Below the pieces are notes generated by a model. That model was given only the letters and a program-made list of their open reading frames with translations, had not been told where the DNA came from and did no database searches. A stretch of DNA of 64,000 nt from Clostridioides sp. GTDB lineage: Bacteria > Bacillota > Clostridia > Peptostreptococcales > Peptostreptococcaceae. Made by a program: the position numbers and the translations under genes. The first letter of the stretch is position 1, and each line of letters begins with the position of its first letter. Of this stretch, positions 18,740-27,636 are shown piece by piece. Location: assembly GCA_031261505.1 (NCBI GenBank), contig JAISJN010000010.1, positions 1 to 64,000 of the forward strand, written 5' to 3'.

Positions 18740-19030
18740 ATGTTAGTTATCATTTGTTATGATGTGAATACTGAAACAAAAGAAGGAAGAACTAGGCTGA
18801 GAAAACTAGCAAAAGAATGTGTGAATTATGGACAAAGAGTTCAAAATTCAGTCTTTGAATGTAATATTGACGAAGCTAAATTCAGACAAGTACAAGATAA
18901 GATGCTTAAGATTATTGATTATAATTTAGATAGCTTGCGTTTCTATCGTTTGGGGAATCAGTATAAGAGTAAAATTGAACATTATGGCGTGGATAGAAGT
19001 TTTGATGTTACAAATCCGCTGATTATTTAA
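18740..19030 (+). CDS. cas2: Cas2 (type I-C)
   Basis: This 96-residue protein has the Cas2 start MLVIICYDVNTE, with the conserved Asp, and the typical QNSVFECNIDEAKF strand. It ends with the TNPLII tail often seen in type I-C. It begins nine bases after cas1 and closes the cas operon. A terminator-like hairpin follows. Confidence 0.95.
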   Translation: MLVIICYDVNTETKEGRTRLRKLAKECVNYGQRVQNSVFECNIDEAKFRQVQDKMLKIIDYNLDSLRFYRLGNQYKSKIEHYGVDRSFDVTNPLII

Positions 19031-19039
19031 TTATTTGTT

Positions 19040-19090
19040 AGTGCGAAGTACAAGTGTACATGAAATTACAGTAGCTTCGCACTGTTTTTT
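19040..19090 (+). terminator. Terminator after the type I-C cas operon
   Basis: Nine-base arms (AGTGCGAAG and CTTCGCACT) are separated by about 26 nt and followed by GTTTTTT. The position, ten bases after the cas2 stop, suggests that the cas operon ends here and the array is transcribed from its own leader at about 19091-19198. Confidence 0.7.
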
Positions 19091-19198
19091 CTATATAAGT
19101 TTGATTTCTAGAGTTATTTTAGAGGTTGATTTTATAATGTGAATGTGTTTGTGTTCTATATGTAGTATGTGAGCGTATATGTGTTGGCATATATTGCG

Positions 19199-19360
19199 GT
19201 CGCACTCCTTACGAGTGCGTGGATTGAAATAACTCGATCCCAATTTTTTAAAAAAAATATTAAGTCGCACTCCTTACGAGTGCGTGGATTGAAATGTATA
19301 TAGTGTAAATGAATTGCATAGTGAAGAAGTCGCACTCTATACGAGTACCCAGATAAAAAT
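19199..19360 (+). CRISPR. Type I-C CRISPR array with two spacers
   Basis: The 32-nt repeat begins GTCGCACTCCTTACGAG and ends TGCGTGGATTGAAAT, the classic type I-C repeat with a CGCACTC.../...GAGTGCG stem. Intact repeats lie at 19199-19230 and 19264-19295. The third, at 19329-19360, has several substitutions, marking the leader-distal end. Both spacers are 33 nt. The tiny size contrasts with the complete cas operon and suggests spacer loss or little acquisition. Confidence 0.95.
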
Positions 19361-19438
19361 AATTTAAAAAAATGTCTAATAACCAAAAAACCTGTCAATA
19401 CTCTAGAAGAATAAAAAAACTAGAGAGGGATGAATAAC

Positions 19439-19960
19439 ATGATAGAAACCAGTCAAACAGAAGTAGTAGATGTAGAATACGTAACAAACAAAGCAGAAAA
19501 AGAATTCAATAAAACATTGAAAAAATCAAAATTTTACGAATGGTACGCATACGAAGAATTCCTGGGTATTGGAGCTGACGGTCAAAGAAAACACGATGAT
19601 AGCGGCTATGTTAAAATGATAGAAAACAAAATAGAATTCATAAAGGCTCTAGATGAAGAAGATTTTAATTTCCCATTGATAGGAGCAATATACACCGGAA
19701 ACTGGGAACCAACATTCGAATCAGGTCATGGAAAGAACTACATACGTTTTGACAAAATCTTACTAGACATAATAGAAGATATTATTCTTGCTCTATATCC
19801 AGATACCTTTTCCGACGATGCTGATAAACGCGATAATCTGGATGTATATACTGAATTAGACAGATATAGTTTTGATATTTACGACGATTTATGTGATAGT
19901 TACACTAAGGAAAAGTTGCTTACAGTACTACAAAAAAAGCATAGATACTTTATGAGGTAA
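19439..19960 (+). CDS. Unrecognised acidic protein next to the I-C array
   Basis: I do not recognise this 173-residue protein. It is acidic and predicted soluble, with no signal or membrane segment. Its core KEFNKTLKKSKFYEWYAYEE, then FLGIGADG, then NYIRFDKILLDIIEDII and a C-terminal YDDLCDSYTKEKLL aligns with the protein at 26986, so the two are paralogues. The start at 19439 is chosen because GAGGG lies nine bases upstream; an ATG three codons earlier is too close to it. It lies 78 bp past the degenerate I-C repeat. A CRISPR-related role is possible only by proximity. Confidence 0.75.
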   Translation: MIETSQTEVVDVEYVTNKAEKEFNKTLKKSKFYEWYAYEEFLGIGADGQRKHDDSGYVKMIENKIEFIKALDEEDFNFPLIGAIYTGNWEPTFESGHGKNYIRFDKILLDIIEDIILALYPDTFSDDADKRDNLDVYTELDRYSFDIYDDLCDSYTKEKLLTVLQKKHRYFMR

Positions 19961-20046
19961 AAAATATCTCCACGAACTCCATAGATGGTGTGCAGAAATT
20001 TTGGTTAAGTTGCTCCTAAATTTAGAACTATACAACGATTATTTTA

Positions 20047-20143
20047 TAACTTGAGATAAATGTCCCCCACCTCTGCAGGTTGCGGGCATAAATCTTATTT
20101 AAGTGGGAGTCAAATCCCACTTAAAGCGTTGAATCAACATTTA
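20047..20143 (+). repeat. Dispersed two-hairpin repeat, full copy
   Basis: The copy has the left end TAACTTGAGATAAATGT, hairpin 1 (CCCCCACCTC then GGTTGCGGG), the linker CATAAATCTTATTT, hairpin 2 (AAGTGGGA/TCCCACTT) and the right end GCGTTGAATCAACATTTAA. It fills most of the gap before the acetyltransferase gene, in the same orientation as the other copies. Confidence 0.85.
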
Positions 20144-20244
20144 ATAAATTTTATTTATTCCTACAATCAAATACTGAAAATTGAAAATAAACGGTGAATT
20201 AAATAAAATTCTATTATATACTTGGAGTAAATGGAGGGATAGTT

Positions 20245-20736
20245 ATGGAAATAAGGAAGATTAGAGAAAATGATGATTTAGATGCTATTGGAAATATATA
20301 CGCAGATAGTTGGAAATACGCTTACAAAGGAATTGTGCCTCAAGAATACTTAGATACTCTTAGTGGAAGTAGGTGGAAAGAATTTTTAACAAATAGCAAT
20401 GGAGATTCTATTGTAGTAATAGACAATGGAAAATATATTGGAACAGCGGCTATTAGTGAATCTAGAGATGAAGATATGCCAGGGTGGGGAGAGATAAACA
20501 CAATATATTTACTACCCGAATACTTCGGAAAAGGATATTCTAAACCATTGTTCGAATATGCAATTAATGAACTTTTGAAAAAAGGATTTAAGGATATCTA
20601 TCTGTGGGTTTTTGATAAAAATGCTCGAGCTAGAGGTTTTTATGAGAAGAATGGCTTTCAGAAAACATGTGATATGACATCTTCAGTAATAATTGATGAA
20701 AAACTCTTAGTGGTTAAATATATTAAGCATTTTTAA
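20245..20736 (+). CDS. GNAT-family N-acetyltransferase
   Basis: This 163-residue protein has the GNAT fold. It opens with an IRENDDLDAIGNIYADSW helix, and the acetyl-CoA pocket motif is LLPEYFGKGYSKPLFEYA (about residues 92-109). The second part is DIYLWVFDKNARARGFYEKNGF, typical of family members acting on small molecules or peptides. The substrate cannot be told. GGAGGG precedes the ATG. It appears monocistronic. Confidence 0.85.
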   Translation: MEIRKIRENDDLDAIGNIYADSWKYAYKGIVPQEYLDTLSGSRWKEFLTNSNGDSIVVIDNGKYIGTAAISESRDEDMPGWGEINTIYLLPEYFGKGYSKPLFEYAINELLKKGFKDIYLWVFDKNARARGFYEKNGFQKTCDMTSSVIIDEKLLVVKYIKHF

Positions 20737-20758
20737 AGGGTTATGAAGACTGTAAAAA

Positions 20759-20811
20759 AAATTGAGAATTATGACCGGTACATCCACAGGAGCACTCATA
20801 ATTCTCAATTT
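20759..20811. terminator. Perfect 16-bp stem-loop after the acetyltransferase gene
   Basis: Arms AAATTGAGAATTATGA and its exact complement enclose a 21-nt loop. The hairpin is flanked on the left by seven A's, so as a terminator it would work best on the minus strand. On the plus strand it would simply cap the acetyltransferase mRNA. Confidence 0.55.
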
Positions 20812-21000
20812 AACATAAAAGCGTAGGTTTGAGGAATCAATAAGTACATTAAGTAAGATGTAAATACTTTAATCTGACAATTATATATGATATAATTATT
20901 AGCAAGTAAAAAATAATGCGTAAATTGTCAATATATATATACAGTATACTTGTGATTGGCATGGCATGATACGTTTTATGCATGAAAGAGAGGGAATATT

Positions 21001-22023
21001 ATGTGCACAAGCATTTTGACAAAAACATTAGATGGGAAACACATATTATCAAGGACAATGGATTTTTCTCATCCATTAGAGGAGACACCGACTTTTATAC
21101 CGAGAAATTTTGCATGGAAGTCAGATGCAAATAATGTATATTACAAGAGTAAATACGCATACATAGGAGCAGGTGGAGAATTGAACTCACTGTACTTTGT
21201 CACTGATGGGGTAAATGAGCATGGATTGTCAGCTGCAGAACTTTATCTTCCAGGGGAGGAATGTTATCAAGAAGAGGTTGTAGAAGGAAAGTTGAACCTA
21301 GCACCACATGAATTTCTTATGTGGATTCTTGGAAATTGTAAATCAATAGAGGAAGTTGAGGAACTCGCGCCAACTGTAAATCTCATTAGTATACGTGTTC
21401 CAGAGATGGGGATTATCACTCCACTTCACTGGATTATCTCGGATACAACGGGTAGATGCGTGGTAATAGAACCGACAGAGCCTACGCTTCACGTTATGGA
21501 AAATCCAGTAGGAACTATGACAAATACGCCTAGGCTAGAGTGGCATATTGAGAACTTGAGAAATTACCTACACGTTAGACCTGAGCAATATGAGTCGAGA
21601 AACTACGGTGACTACAGGGCTAATCCATTTTCTCAAGGAACTGGAACATCTGGATTACCTGGAGGATATACGCCACCAGAGCGTTTTATACGTGCTACAT
21701 TTTTTAAAGAAAATATAGAGCCTGCAAAGGACGAATCGGAAGGTATAAGTAATGCATATCATATTCTAAACACGGTTAGAATACCTAAAGGAATAGTGGT
21801 TACAGGTGTTGGAGCTAAGGATTATTCATTATATATAGGCTCTATGTGCAATGAAAGCAGGACATATTACTACTCATCATATGAAAATCACGAGATCGTA
21901 AAATTGATATTGAGCGATGAACTATTAAAGGAAACAGAACCGATTGTGTTTAAATACAATCAAAAGAAGGAGTCTTTTAGGGAATTAAATCAAGAAATCA
22001 ACTGCGAATCGAGTAATATGTAA
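21001..22023 (+). CDS. Choloylglycine hydrolase / penicillin V acylase-family amidase
   Basis: This 340-residue Ntn hydrolase begins MCTSILTKTLDGKHILSRTMDF. Cys2 becomes the N-terminal nucleophile after Met removal, and the Arg in SRTMDF is also conserved. Family members cleave the amide bond of conjugated bile salts, penicillin V or N-acyl homoserine lactones. Further signatures are DGVNEHGLSAAELYLPG and the NTPRLEWHIENLRNYL stretch. There is no signal peptide, so it is cytoplasmic. The substrate cannot be told; bile-salt hydrolase activity is possible but unproven. Confidence 0.88.
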   Translation: MCTSILTKTLDGKHILSRTMDFSHPLEETPTFIPRNFAWKSDANNVYYKSKYAYIGAGGELNSLYFVTDGVNEHGLSAAELYLPGEECYQEEVVEGKLNLAPHEFLMWILGNCKSIEEVEELAPTVNLISIRVPEMGIITPLHWIISDTTGRCVVIEPTEPTLHVMENPVGTMTNTPRLEWHIENLRNYLHVRPEQYESRNYGDYRANPFSQGTGTSGLPGGYTPPERFIRATFFKENIEPAKDESEGISNAYHILNTVRIPKGIVVTGVGAKDYSLYIGSMCNESRTYYYSSYENHEIVKLILSDELLKETEPIVFKYNQKKESFRELNQEINCESSNM

Positions 22024-22063
22024 GTTAAGGGACAAATTAAGTAAGCAAATGAAGAAATTAAAT

Positions 22064-22108
22064 CAACAGCCCCAGTGAAAGTCAGAATAAACTTTTACAG
22101 GGGCTGTT
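22064..22108. terminator. Bidirectional stem-loop between convergent genes
   Basis: An 18-nt arm beginning AACAGCCCC pairs with GGGGCTGTT across a 9-nt loop, with one mismatch and one G-T pair. It sits between the Ntn hydrolase and the amidohydrolase, which converge, and can end both transcripts. Long T-runs are absent. Confidence 0.6.
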
Positions 22109-22128
22109 AGATATAGAGTGATTTAAAC

Positions 22129-23322
22129 CTAGGATCTAGCTAAGTACTCAAGAGCGTAGTTTACGTAAAATTGAGTAGCTATGGCTAGTGAACGCTCATC
22201 GATATCAAAGTTTTCATGGTGATGTCCATACCAAGTTTCTTCGTTGTCGGGATTTTTAGTACCGACTCTGGCGTAGAGTCCAGGGGCTTCGGCTAAGAAA
22301 TCGGCGAAGTCATCTGCACCGAGACTTTTTTCTTCTGAGGTTATTACATTTTCAGAACCGACTATTCCAGCTGCGACTTTTTGACCGAATTCAGCCGATT
22401 TTGTGTCGTTTATAAGTGGGGCAGCTGCGTTGTAAATCTCGATTTCTGCAGATGTTTTATGTGATTTAGCTGTGTCTTTTGAAATTCGTTCAACGGATTC
22501 TAAAACATTTTTCCTAGTTTCATGGCTAAATGTACGAACAGTTCCTTCAAATGAGGCTTCATTTGCTATAACGTTGTACCTAGTTCCAGCATTCAACACT
22601 CCTACACCTACTACGACTGTGTCGAGTGGACTTACTTCTCTTGCGACTATGCTTTGTAGTTCAACTATAATAGATGCAGCAGAGAGAAGGGCATCTCTAC
22701 CTAAGTCAGGTCTTGAAACGTGACCGCTTAGGCCTTTTACCTTAACTTTAAATATATCACAGGATGCGTTTGTAGGTCCGGGAACGGAAATTATCTTTCC
22801 GACTGGATCGTATGAACTTAGATGTATTCCGAATACTTGATCTACGTCTTTCACATGTCCGGCCTGCACGAATTGCCTAGCACCCGCACCTATTTCCTCG
22901 GCTTGTTGGAAAGCTAATTTTATCGTTCCGCAAAAATCATTTTCACGTTTCTTTAGGACTTTAGCGGCACCTAGTAGAGTAGAAGTGTGCCCATCGTGTC
23001 CACATGCGTGATTGAGTCCGCAATTTTTAGATGTATAAGGTTTATCGGTAGCGTCTTGAAGTTCTAGAGCGTCGATATCTGCTCTTAAAAGAACTGTTTT
23101 ACCAGTGCCAGCCTTTCCAGTGATAGTGGCTAAGGCTCCTGTTTCTCCTACTGAAACATAGGCTATATCAAGTGCGCTCAATTCTTCCTTTATTCTTTTG
23201 ATGGTTTCAAATTCTTTTAAACTAGCTTCAGGATGCGAGTGGAAATGCCTTCTAAGGGCAATTACTTCGTCAGCTCCTTCGACAACGTCTTTTGATAAAT
23301 TGATATTTTCAAGTGTACTCAT
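22129..23322 (-). CDS. M20-family amidohydrolase (N-acyl amino acid hydrolase-like)
   Basis: This 397-residue metal-dependent amidohydrolase belongs to the M20D group (hippurate, IAA-amino acid and N-acyl amino acid hydrolases). It shows ALRRHFHSHPE near the start, the metal-site segments NHACGHDGHTSTLLGAA and QQAEEIGAGARQ, and YGHHHENFDIDE near the C-terminus. It starts 54 bp downstream of metQ on the same strand, so it is probably the last gene of the T-box-controlled met operon. Release of methionine from N-acyl-methionine is a reasonable inference from this context, not shown by the sequence. Confidence 0.87.
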   Translation of the reverse strand: MSTLENINLSKDVVEGADEVIALRRHFHSHPEASLKEFETIKRIKEELSALDIAYVSVGETGALATITGKAGTGKTVLLRADIDALELQDATDKPYTSKNCGLNHACGHDGHTSTLLGAAKVLKKRENDFCGTIKLAFQQAEEIGAGARQFVQAGHVKDVDQVFGIHLSSYDPVGKIISVPGPTNASCDIFKVKVKGLSGHVSRPDLGRDALLSAASIIVELQSIVAREVSPLDTVVVGVGVLNAGTRYNVIANEASFEGTVRTFSHETRKNVLESVERISKDTAKSHKTSAEIEIYNAAAPLINDTKSAEFGQKVAAGIVGSENVITSEEKSLGADDFADFLAEAPGLYARVGTKNPDNEETWYGHHHENFDIDERSLAIATQFYVNYALEYLARS

Positions 23323-23376
23323 ATCTCTCCTCCTAATTAAATTAAATGGTAATTACCTTAATTATTATCTACATTC

Positions 23377-24189
23377 TTACCATACTGGTATAGAAGAACC
23401 CTTAGATTTTTCTTCTATCACTTTTTTATCTCCATCAGATTGGTAAGTCTTAATAATTTTCTTAAATATTTCTTTGTCCTTATCTTCATCTCTCGATACA
23501 ATTATATTATTATAAGGCTTAGAAGATGCATCTATAGGTTCTAGGAAAATAGAATCTTTAGTTGGTAAAAGTCCAGCGTCAACAGCCAATCCACTGTTGA
23601 TTATAGATATGTCTACGTCTTTTAAAGAGCGGGCAGTCTGGTCAGCTGCTAGTTCTTTTATCTGAAGTTTTTTTGGATTTTCAGTTATATCCTCAATCTT
23701 AGGCGTTAATCCAGCTTCTTTTTTGACGTTGATCAAGCCAGCAGTTTGAAGTAATCTCAAAGAGCGACCGCCGTTGGTTACGTCATCTGGAATTGCGACT
23801 ATTGCACCGTCTTTTAAATCCTTTATATCAGTAATTTTTTCTGAATATATGCCAAGTGGGGCGATGACCGTTTCAGCTATCGAAACTAAGTTTGTTCCCT
23901 TAGCCTTATTGTAGTTATCTAAGAATATCTGGTGTTGGAAAGCATTGAGGTCTATTTCACCAGCATCAAGAGCTGCATTTGGCTGGTTGTAATCGTCAAA
24001 GCTAATAATTTCTATATTGATTTTTTCTTTAGCCAATTCTTCTTTCACGTAGTTCCAAGAGTAGTTGTTTTCTCCGACAACGCCTACTTTAATCGTTTCT
24101 GTTTCTGCAGATTTCTGTCCGCAACCAACAGTGCCAAATACGAGTGTCGATAGCGTAAGTCCTAAAGCTAATTTTTTTAATAATTTCAT
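23377..24189 (-). CDS. metQ: MetQ methionine-binding lipoprotein
   Basis: This 270-residue NlpA/MetQ-family protein has a lipoprotein signal, MKLLKKLALGLTLSTLVFG then TVGC with Cys23 as the lipid site. The mature part starts ETIKVGVVGENNYSW and carries ISFDDYNQPNAALDAGEIDLNAFQH, the usual MetQ core with substrate-binding residues. It delivers methionine to MetNI at the membrane. GGAGGG precedes the ATG. The gap to metI is 154 bp and contains a decayed dispersed repeat. Confidence 0.93.
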   Translation of the reverse strand: MKLLKKLALGLTLSTLVFGTVGCGQKSAETETIKVGVVGENNYSWNYVKEELAKEKINIEIISFDDYNQPNAALDAGEIDLNAFQHQIFLDNYNKAKGTNLVSIAETVIAPLGIYSEKITDIKDLKDGAIVAIPDDVTNGGRSLRLLQTAGLINVKKEAGLTPKIEDITENPKKLQIKELAADQTARSLKDVDISIINSGLAVDAGLLPTKDSIFLEPIDASSKPYNNIIVSRDEDKDKEIFKKIIKTYQSDGDKKVIEEKSKGSSIPVW

Positions 24190-24264
24190 AATGTGTTCCC
24201 TCCAAATTTTTTTATTTTATTTATTACTTGATAAAGATATCCCAAACTGTGCAGATTATGAGTA

Positions 24265-24360
24265 TAACTTGAGAAGATATACAACAGTTATACAGGTGTC
24301 GGGCATGATTATCACTTCATTAGGATCTACCCAATTGTAGAAACTAATGAGTTGCTTTTT
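24265..24360 (+). repeat. Dispersed two-hairpin repeat, decayed copy between metI and metQ
   Basis: TAACTTGAGAAGATATAC, GGTGTCGGGCATGAT and ATCACTTCATTAGG follow the order of the family with many changes. It is on the strand opposite to the met operon and runs slightly past the metI stop at 24344. The right boundary is uncertain. Confidence 0.45.
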
Positions 24361-25030
24361 TTACTAGAAAATTGCCAATTGACTGACTTATAAACACTAG
24401 GATCATTATAATCAGAGTAGCTACTAGTGTGACATCATCTTGAAATCTGTTGTATCCAACTGCAATTGCCAGTCTTCCCAATCCGCCAGCTCCAATTGCA
24501 CCTGCCATTGCAGTGAGTCCAATTAGGTTAACTATAGTGACAGAGGCTGCACGTATTATGCCGGCTAGACCTTCTTTCAAATACACACCGAAGATAATTT
24601 CACTGGGGCTGTTTCCCATAGCCTGAGCAGCTTCTACAACACCTGAATCGACCTCGACTAACGCATTTTGCACCTGTCTTGAGAAGAAAGGAATAGTTCC
24701 GATTGCCAAAGGTACAATTGCAGCGGTAGCACCTATCGAACTTCCTACTATCAACCTCGTAAGTGGAGCAATTGCAGCGAGCATGATGATAAAAGGAACA
24801 GATCTTAAGATATTTATAGTCTTATCTAAGAATCCAAATAGCGCTTTGTTTTCAAGTACGCGTCCCTTTTCAGTAACTACCAGTACAACTCCTATAAGAA
24901 CGCCTATCACTCCAGCTATAAATGCAGTAAACCCAACCATGTACAGGGTAGTCATCGTTTCTGTAAAAAATTTATCTTTAATCTCAATGGCATTTGAGAA
25001 AAAATTCGTGAATGATGCTAAAATACTCAT
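24344..25030 (-). CDS. metI: MetI methionine ABC transporter permease
   Basis: This 228-residue membrane protein has five or six hydrophobic helices and the ABC permease loop VEAAQAMGNSPSEIIFGVYLKE (EAA motif, about residues 133-154) that contacts MetN. The GAIGAGGLGRLAI ending is typical of MetI. The start lies two bases after the metN stop, with AAGGGAGG within metN's end. The order metN-metI-metQ is the standard one. Confidence 0.94.
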   Translation of the reverse strand: MSILASFTNFFSNAIEIKDKFFTETMTTLYMVGFTAFIAGVIGVLIGVVLVVTEKGRVLENKALFGFLDKTINILRSVPFIIMLAAIAPLTRLIVGSSIGATAAIVPLAIGTIPFFSRQVQNALVEVDSGVVEAAQAMGNSPSEIIFGVYLKEGLAGIIRAASVTIVNLIGLTAMAGAIGAGGLGRLAIAVGYNRFQDDVTLVATLIIMILVFISQSIGNFLVKKATH

Positions 25031-25032
25031 GT

Positions 25033-26115
25033 TTATGCCTCCCTTAAATATTTATTTAATATAGTTATGTTATCAAAGCCAGTTTTATTTATTTTAATTT
25101 CCTGAATGCCAACATTGTTGTCGCTCAAGTAAGAGAAAGCTTTTAAAAGAGATTCTTTCTCACCAGAAAATGCAACTACTAGAGTTCCTATTGGCGTTTG
25201 TTGCAAAATTTCGATATTTCCAGTTAGAATATTTGTAGAAACGCCAAATAGACTAAACAGTTGAGAAATTATAGGTTCCGTAGTGTTCTTGCCTACATAC
25301 GATATCTTAGCTAACACATCTTCAGGATTCAATTGAAGCAGATCTGGATTATCTAAAATCGTTTCAATTCCCTGTTCTATATGGGTAGCAGTGTTGATAA
25401 ACTTCTGTGTGAGTTCTTCTTTTGGATTGCTAAAAATACTAACTATATCAGATTGCTCAACCACTCGGCCTAGTTCCATGATTGCGACCTTGTTGCAAAT
25501 TTCTTTTACAACCTGCATTTCGTGGGTTATAAGGACAATTGTAAGTTGTAAGGTCTGATTTAAATCCTTAAGCAAGTCTAAAATCGATAATGTCGTCTGA
25601 GGGTCGAGTGCGCTAGTAGCCTCATCACAGAGAAGAATCTCTGGATCATTCGCAAGTGCACGTGCGATTGCAACCCTTTGTTTTTGACCTCCTGATAATT
25701 GAGATGGATAGGAATCTCGTTTGTCTGCCATCCCAACTAAATCTAGTAGTTCGCTAACTTTTTTATTGATTTCATCCTTTGTATGTGATTTTTTAATAGG
25801 GTATGCGATGTTATCAAAGACAGTTCGAGAATGCATTAAATTAAAATGCTGAAATATCATGCCTATCTTTGTTCTCGCTTTTCTGAGGTCGCTTTTGGAT
25901 AAACTGAGTAAATCAGCACCAGCGACTACAACCTTTCCAGAAGTGGGTGGTTGCAGTAGATTAATGGTCCTTACAAGGGTACTTTTACCAGCACCACTAA
26001 AACCTACAACACCGAAGACATCTCCTTTATCTATTGTTAAGCTAACGTCCTTTACAGCTTCAACTATTCTGTTTTTCTCCTTAAATGTAACACTTACGTG
26101 CTCTAAACTAATCAT
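25033..26115 (-). CDS. metN: MetN methionine ABC transporter ATPase
   Basis: This 360-residue ATPase carries Walker A GFSGAGKSTLVR, a Q-loop (MIFQHFNLM), signature LSGGQKQRVAIARAL, Walker B ILLCDEATSALDP and a switch His in LITHEMQVV. The C-terminal part (about residues 265-360) fits the NIL regulatory domain that senses intracellular methionine. The start MISLEHVSVTF at 26115 is used, since GGGGAGG lies seven bases upstream; an upstream extension reads as an untranslated leader. The transporter is behind a T-box at 26313-26625. Confidence 0.95.
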   Translation of the reverse strand: MISLEHVSVTFKEKNRIVEAVKDVSLTIDKGDVFGVVGFSGAGKSTLVRTINLLQPPTSGKVVVAGADLLSLSKSDLRKARTKIGMIFQHFNLMHSRTVFDNIAYPIKKSHTKDEINKKVSELLDLVGMADKRDSYPSQLSGGQKQRVAIARALANDPEILLCDEATSALDPQTTLSILDLLKDLNQTLQLTIVLITHEMQVVKEICNKVAIMELGRVVEQSDIVSIFSNPKEELTQKFINTATHIEQGIETILDNPDLLQLNPEDVLAKISYVGKNTTEPIISQLFSLFGVSTNILTGNIEILQQTPIGTLVVAFSGEKESLLKAFSYLSDNNVGIQEIKINKTGFDNITILNKYLREA

Positions 26116-26312
26116 TTCATTACCTCCCCTTTGAATGTGGTAGTGTAAAGCAAGACACCACCTTAAATGTGCTTTGCACATATGTGTAAATCAATATATT
26201 CATAAAATCAAATTGATACTCTAGTCTTTTGTAGAAACTCGATCTAGTTATTAGATTAAGTTACTGTGTCTACAGTGTGCGAGAGAGATTTTTAAATTCA
26301 ATTTTTGCAATT

Positions 26313-26625
26313 AAAAAAGCCCTCATCCAGAATCTAACTAATATGTTAGGTTCAAGGACGAGAGCTATAAGCTTCGCGTTACCACCTTGGTTTGCAACTA
26401 TCCTCACGAATCGTCGCCTCTGCCAGTACTCAAACAATAAATTGTAATTTATACCGAGTCGCTGTAACGGGCGCTCCCGTAATGACTTAAAGCACCAGGT
26501 ACAGTTCAGCCATTAAAGCTCAGAGGCCATATTCAACATTATATCCACTGTCTGTTCTCAGCTACCCAGACTCTCTGTTGAGTTTCAATGAAATGTCTAC
26601 TCTCCTCTTCAAAGCAAGTTTCATA
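26313..26625 (-). promoter_or_regulatory. T-box leader, methionine specifier
   Basis: On the minus strand the sequence has all T-box landmarks. Stem I carries an AGAGAG motif and a specifier region GAATATGGCC just before CCTCT, which pairs with AGAGG at the stem base. The predicted specifier codon ATG lies at 26530-26528. The T-box bulge AAGGTGGTAACGCG is at 26388-26375. The terminator runs from GCTCTCGTCC to GATGAGGGC, followed by six T's (26318-26313). Uncharged tRNA-Met would favour antitermination and switch on metN-metI-metQ and probably the amidohydrolase. The rest of 26626-26985 holds no gene; the leader promoter must lie there. Confidence 0.93.
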
Positions 26626-26985
26626 TATCAATTTTTACTAAGTTTATCATCTTAAAAGATCGTTGTCAAGTTTATTCAGAAAAAAAATATAAAAAAGATT
26701 TTTCGGTTTTCAGATGAGAAAAATGTAATAATTTATTGGAATATGTAAAATAACGCCTTGAAAGCATTGGAAATAGTAACAAATTGCCGTTTGATATAGA
26801 AATTTTCGCAACATTGTAATAGTATTATTAATAGAGGTGAAAAATATATCAGAATAAAAGAACTTGTATTCATTGTACAGTTAATGATGTGAGTACAAAT
26901 AGCTTACAATTAAGAATAAGTAATAAAAACAAAACAAACAAGAATAAATGATTTACTTTTATGAGGGAAATTAGGGGGGAGCAAC

Positions 26986-27474
26986 GTGAGTAACGAAATA
27001 GTTATACCTACTATCGAAGAAGTTATCAGCAGAACAAAAAGGGAATTCGACAGTAGGTTGAGGAAATACGAATTCTATAATCGGTTTTACACGGAAAGAT
27101 TTATTGGAATCGGAACTGGGGGAGTTCCTGTTTACATTAAATGTCCACATGTTAAGAAGGTTAGAAACAAGGTTAAATTCGTGAAGAAAATAAGTAAGAA
27201 ATATCCTGACTCAAATATTTTGCATTTGATCAATGTAGTCACCTGTGAGCCTAGCTGTAAATCATGTAAAGTCAGAAACTATATTCAAATTAGCGATGTT
27301 TTATATGAAATAATAGACGAATTGGTATTTGATTACTACACTGTAGATGATTTTGAGGATGTGGATCGTGCAATCGCAGATATAGCAAGTGAATACGTAG
27401 ATGAAATATATGAAATAGTAAGTAGTGAATACTCTAAAGAAAATATAATTAAGACCTTGAGTTCAGACAGATGA
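26986..27474 (+). CDS. Unrecognised protein, paralogue of the protein at 19439
   Basis: I do not recognise this 162-residue protein. It starts with GTG behind AGGGGGGAG. Like the 19439 protein it has a REFDSRLRKYEFYNRF core, FIGIGTGG, NYIQISDVLYEIIDELV and a C-terminal YEIVSSEYSKENIIKTL. It differs in having cysteines (KCPH, then CEPSCKSC) that could bind a metal. No membrane segment is visible. It is monocistronic, between the T-box leader and a LysR gene that converges on it. No function can be given. Confidence 0.72.
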   Translation: MSNEIVIPTIEEVISRTKREFDSRLRKYEFYNRFYTERFIGIGTGGVPVYIKCPHVKKVRNKVKFVKKISKKYPDSNILHLINVVTCEPSCKSCKVRNYIQISDVLYEIIDELVFDYYTVDDFEDVDRAIADIASEYVDEIYEIVSSEYSKENIIKTLSSDR

Positions 27475-27636
27475 GCAGGGATTGTATTAAGTTTTGAGTC
27501 GTAAAATTAGAATACACAAAAATATTTACACCATCATATAATAATCTAGTAAATACAATAAATTAGAAACATATGAGATTTCAACATCGTGTATGTTGAG
27601 TATGCAACGGTAGTTTGCTGGACGAGTAGTGATATC

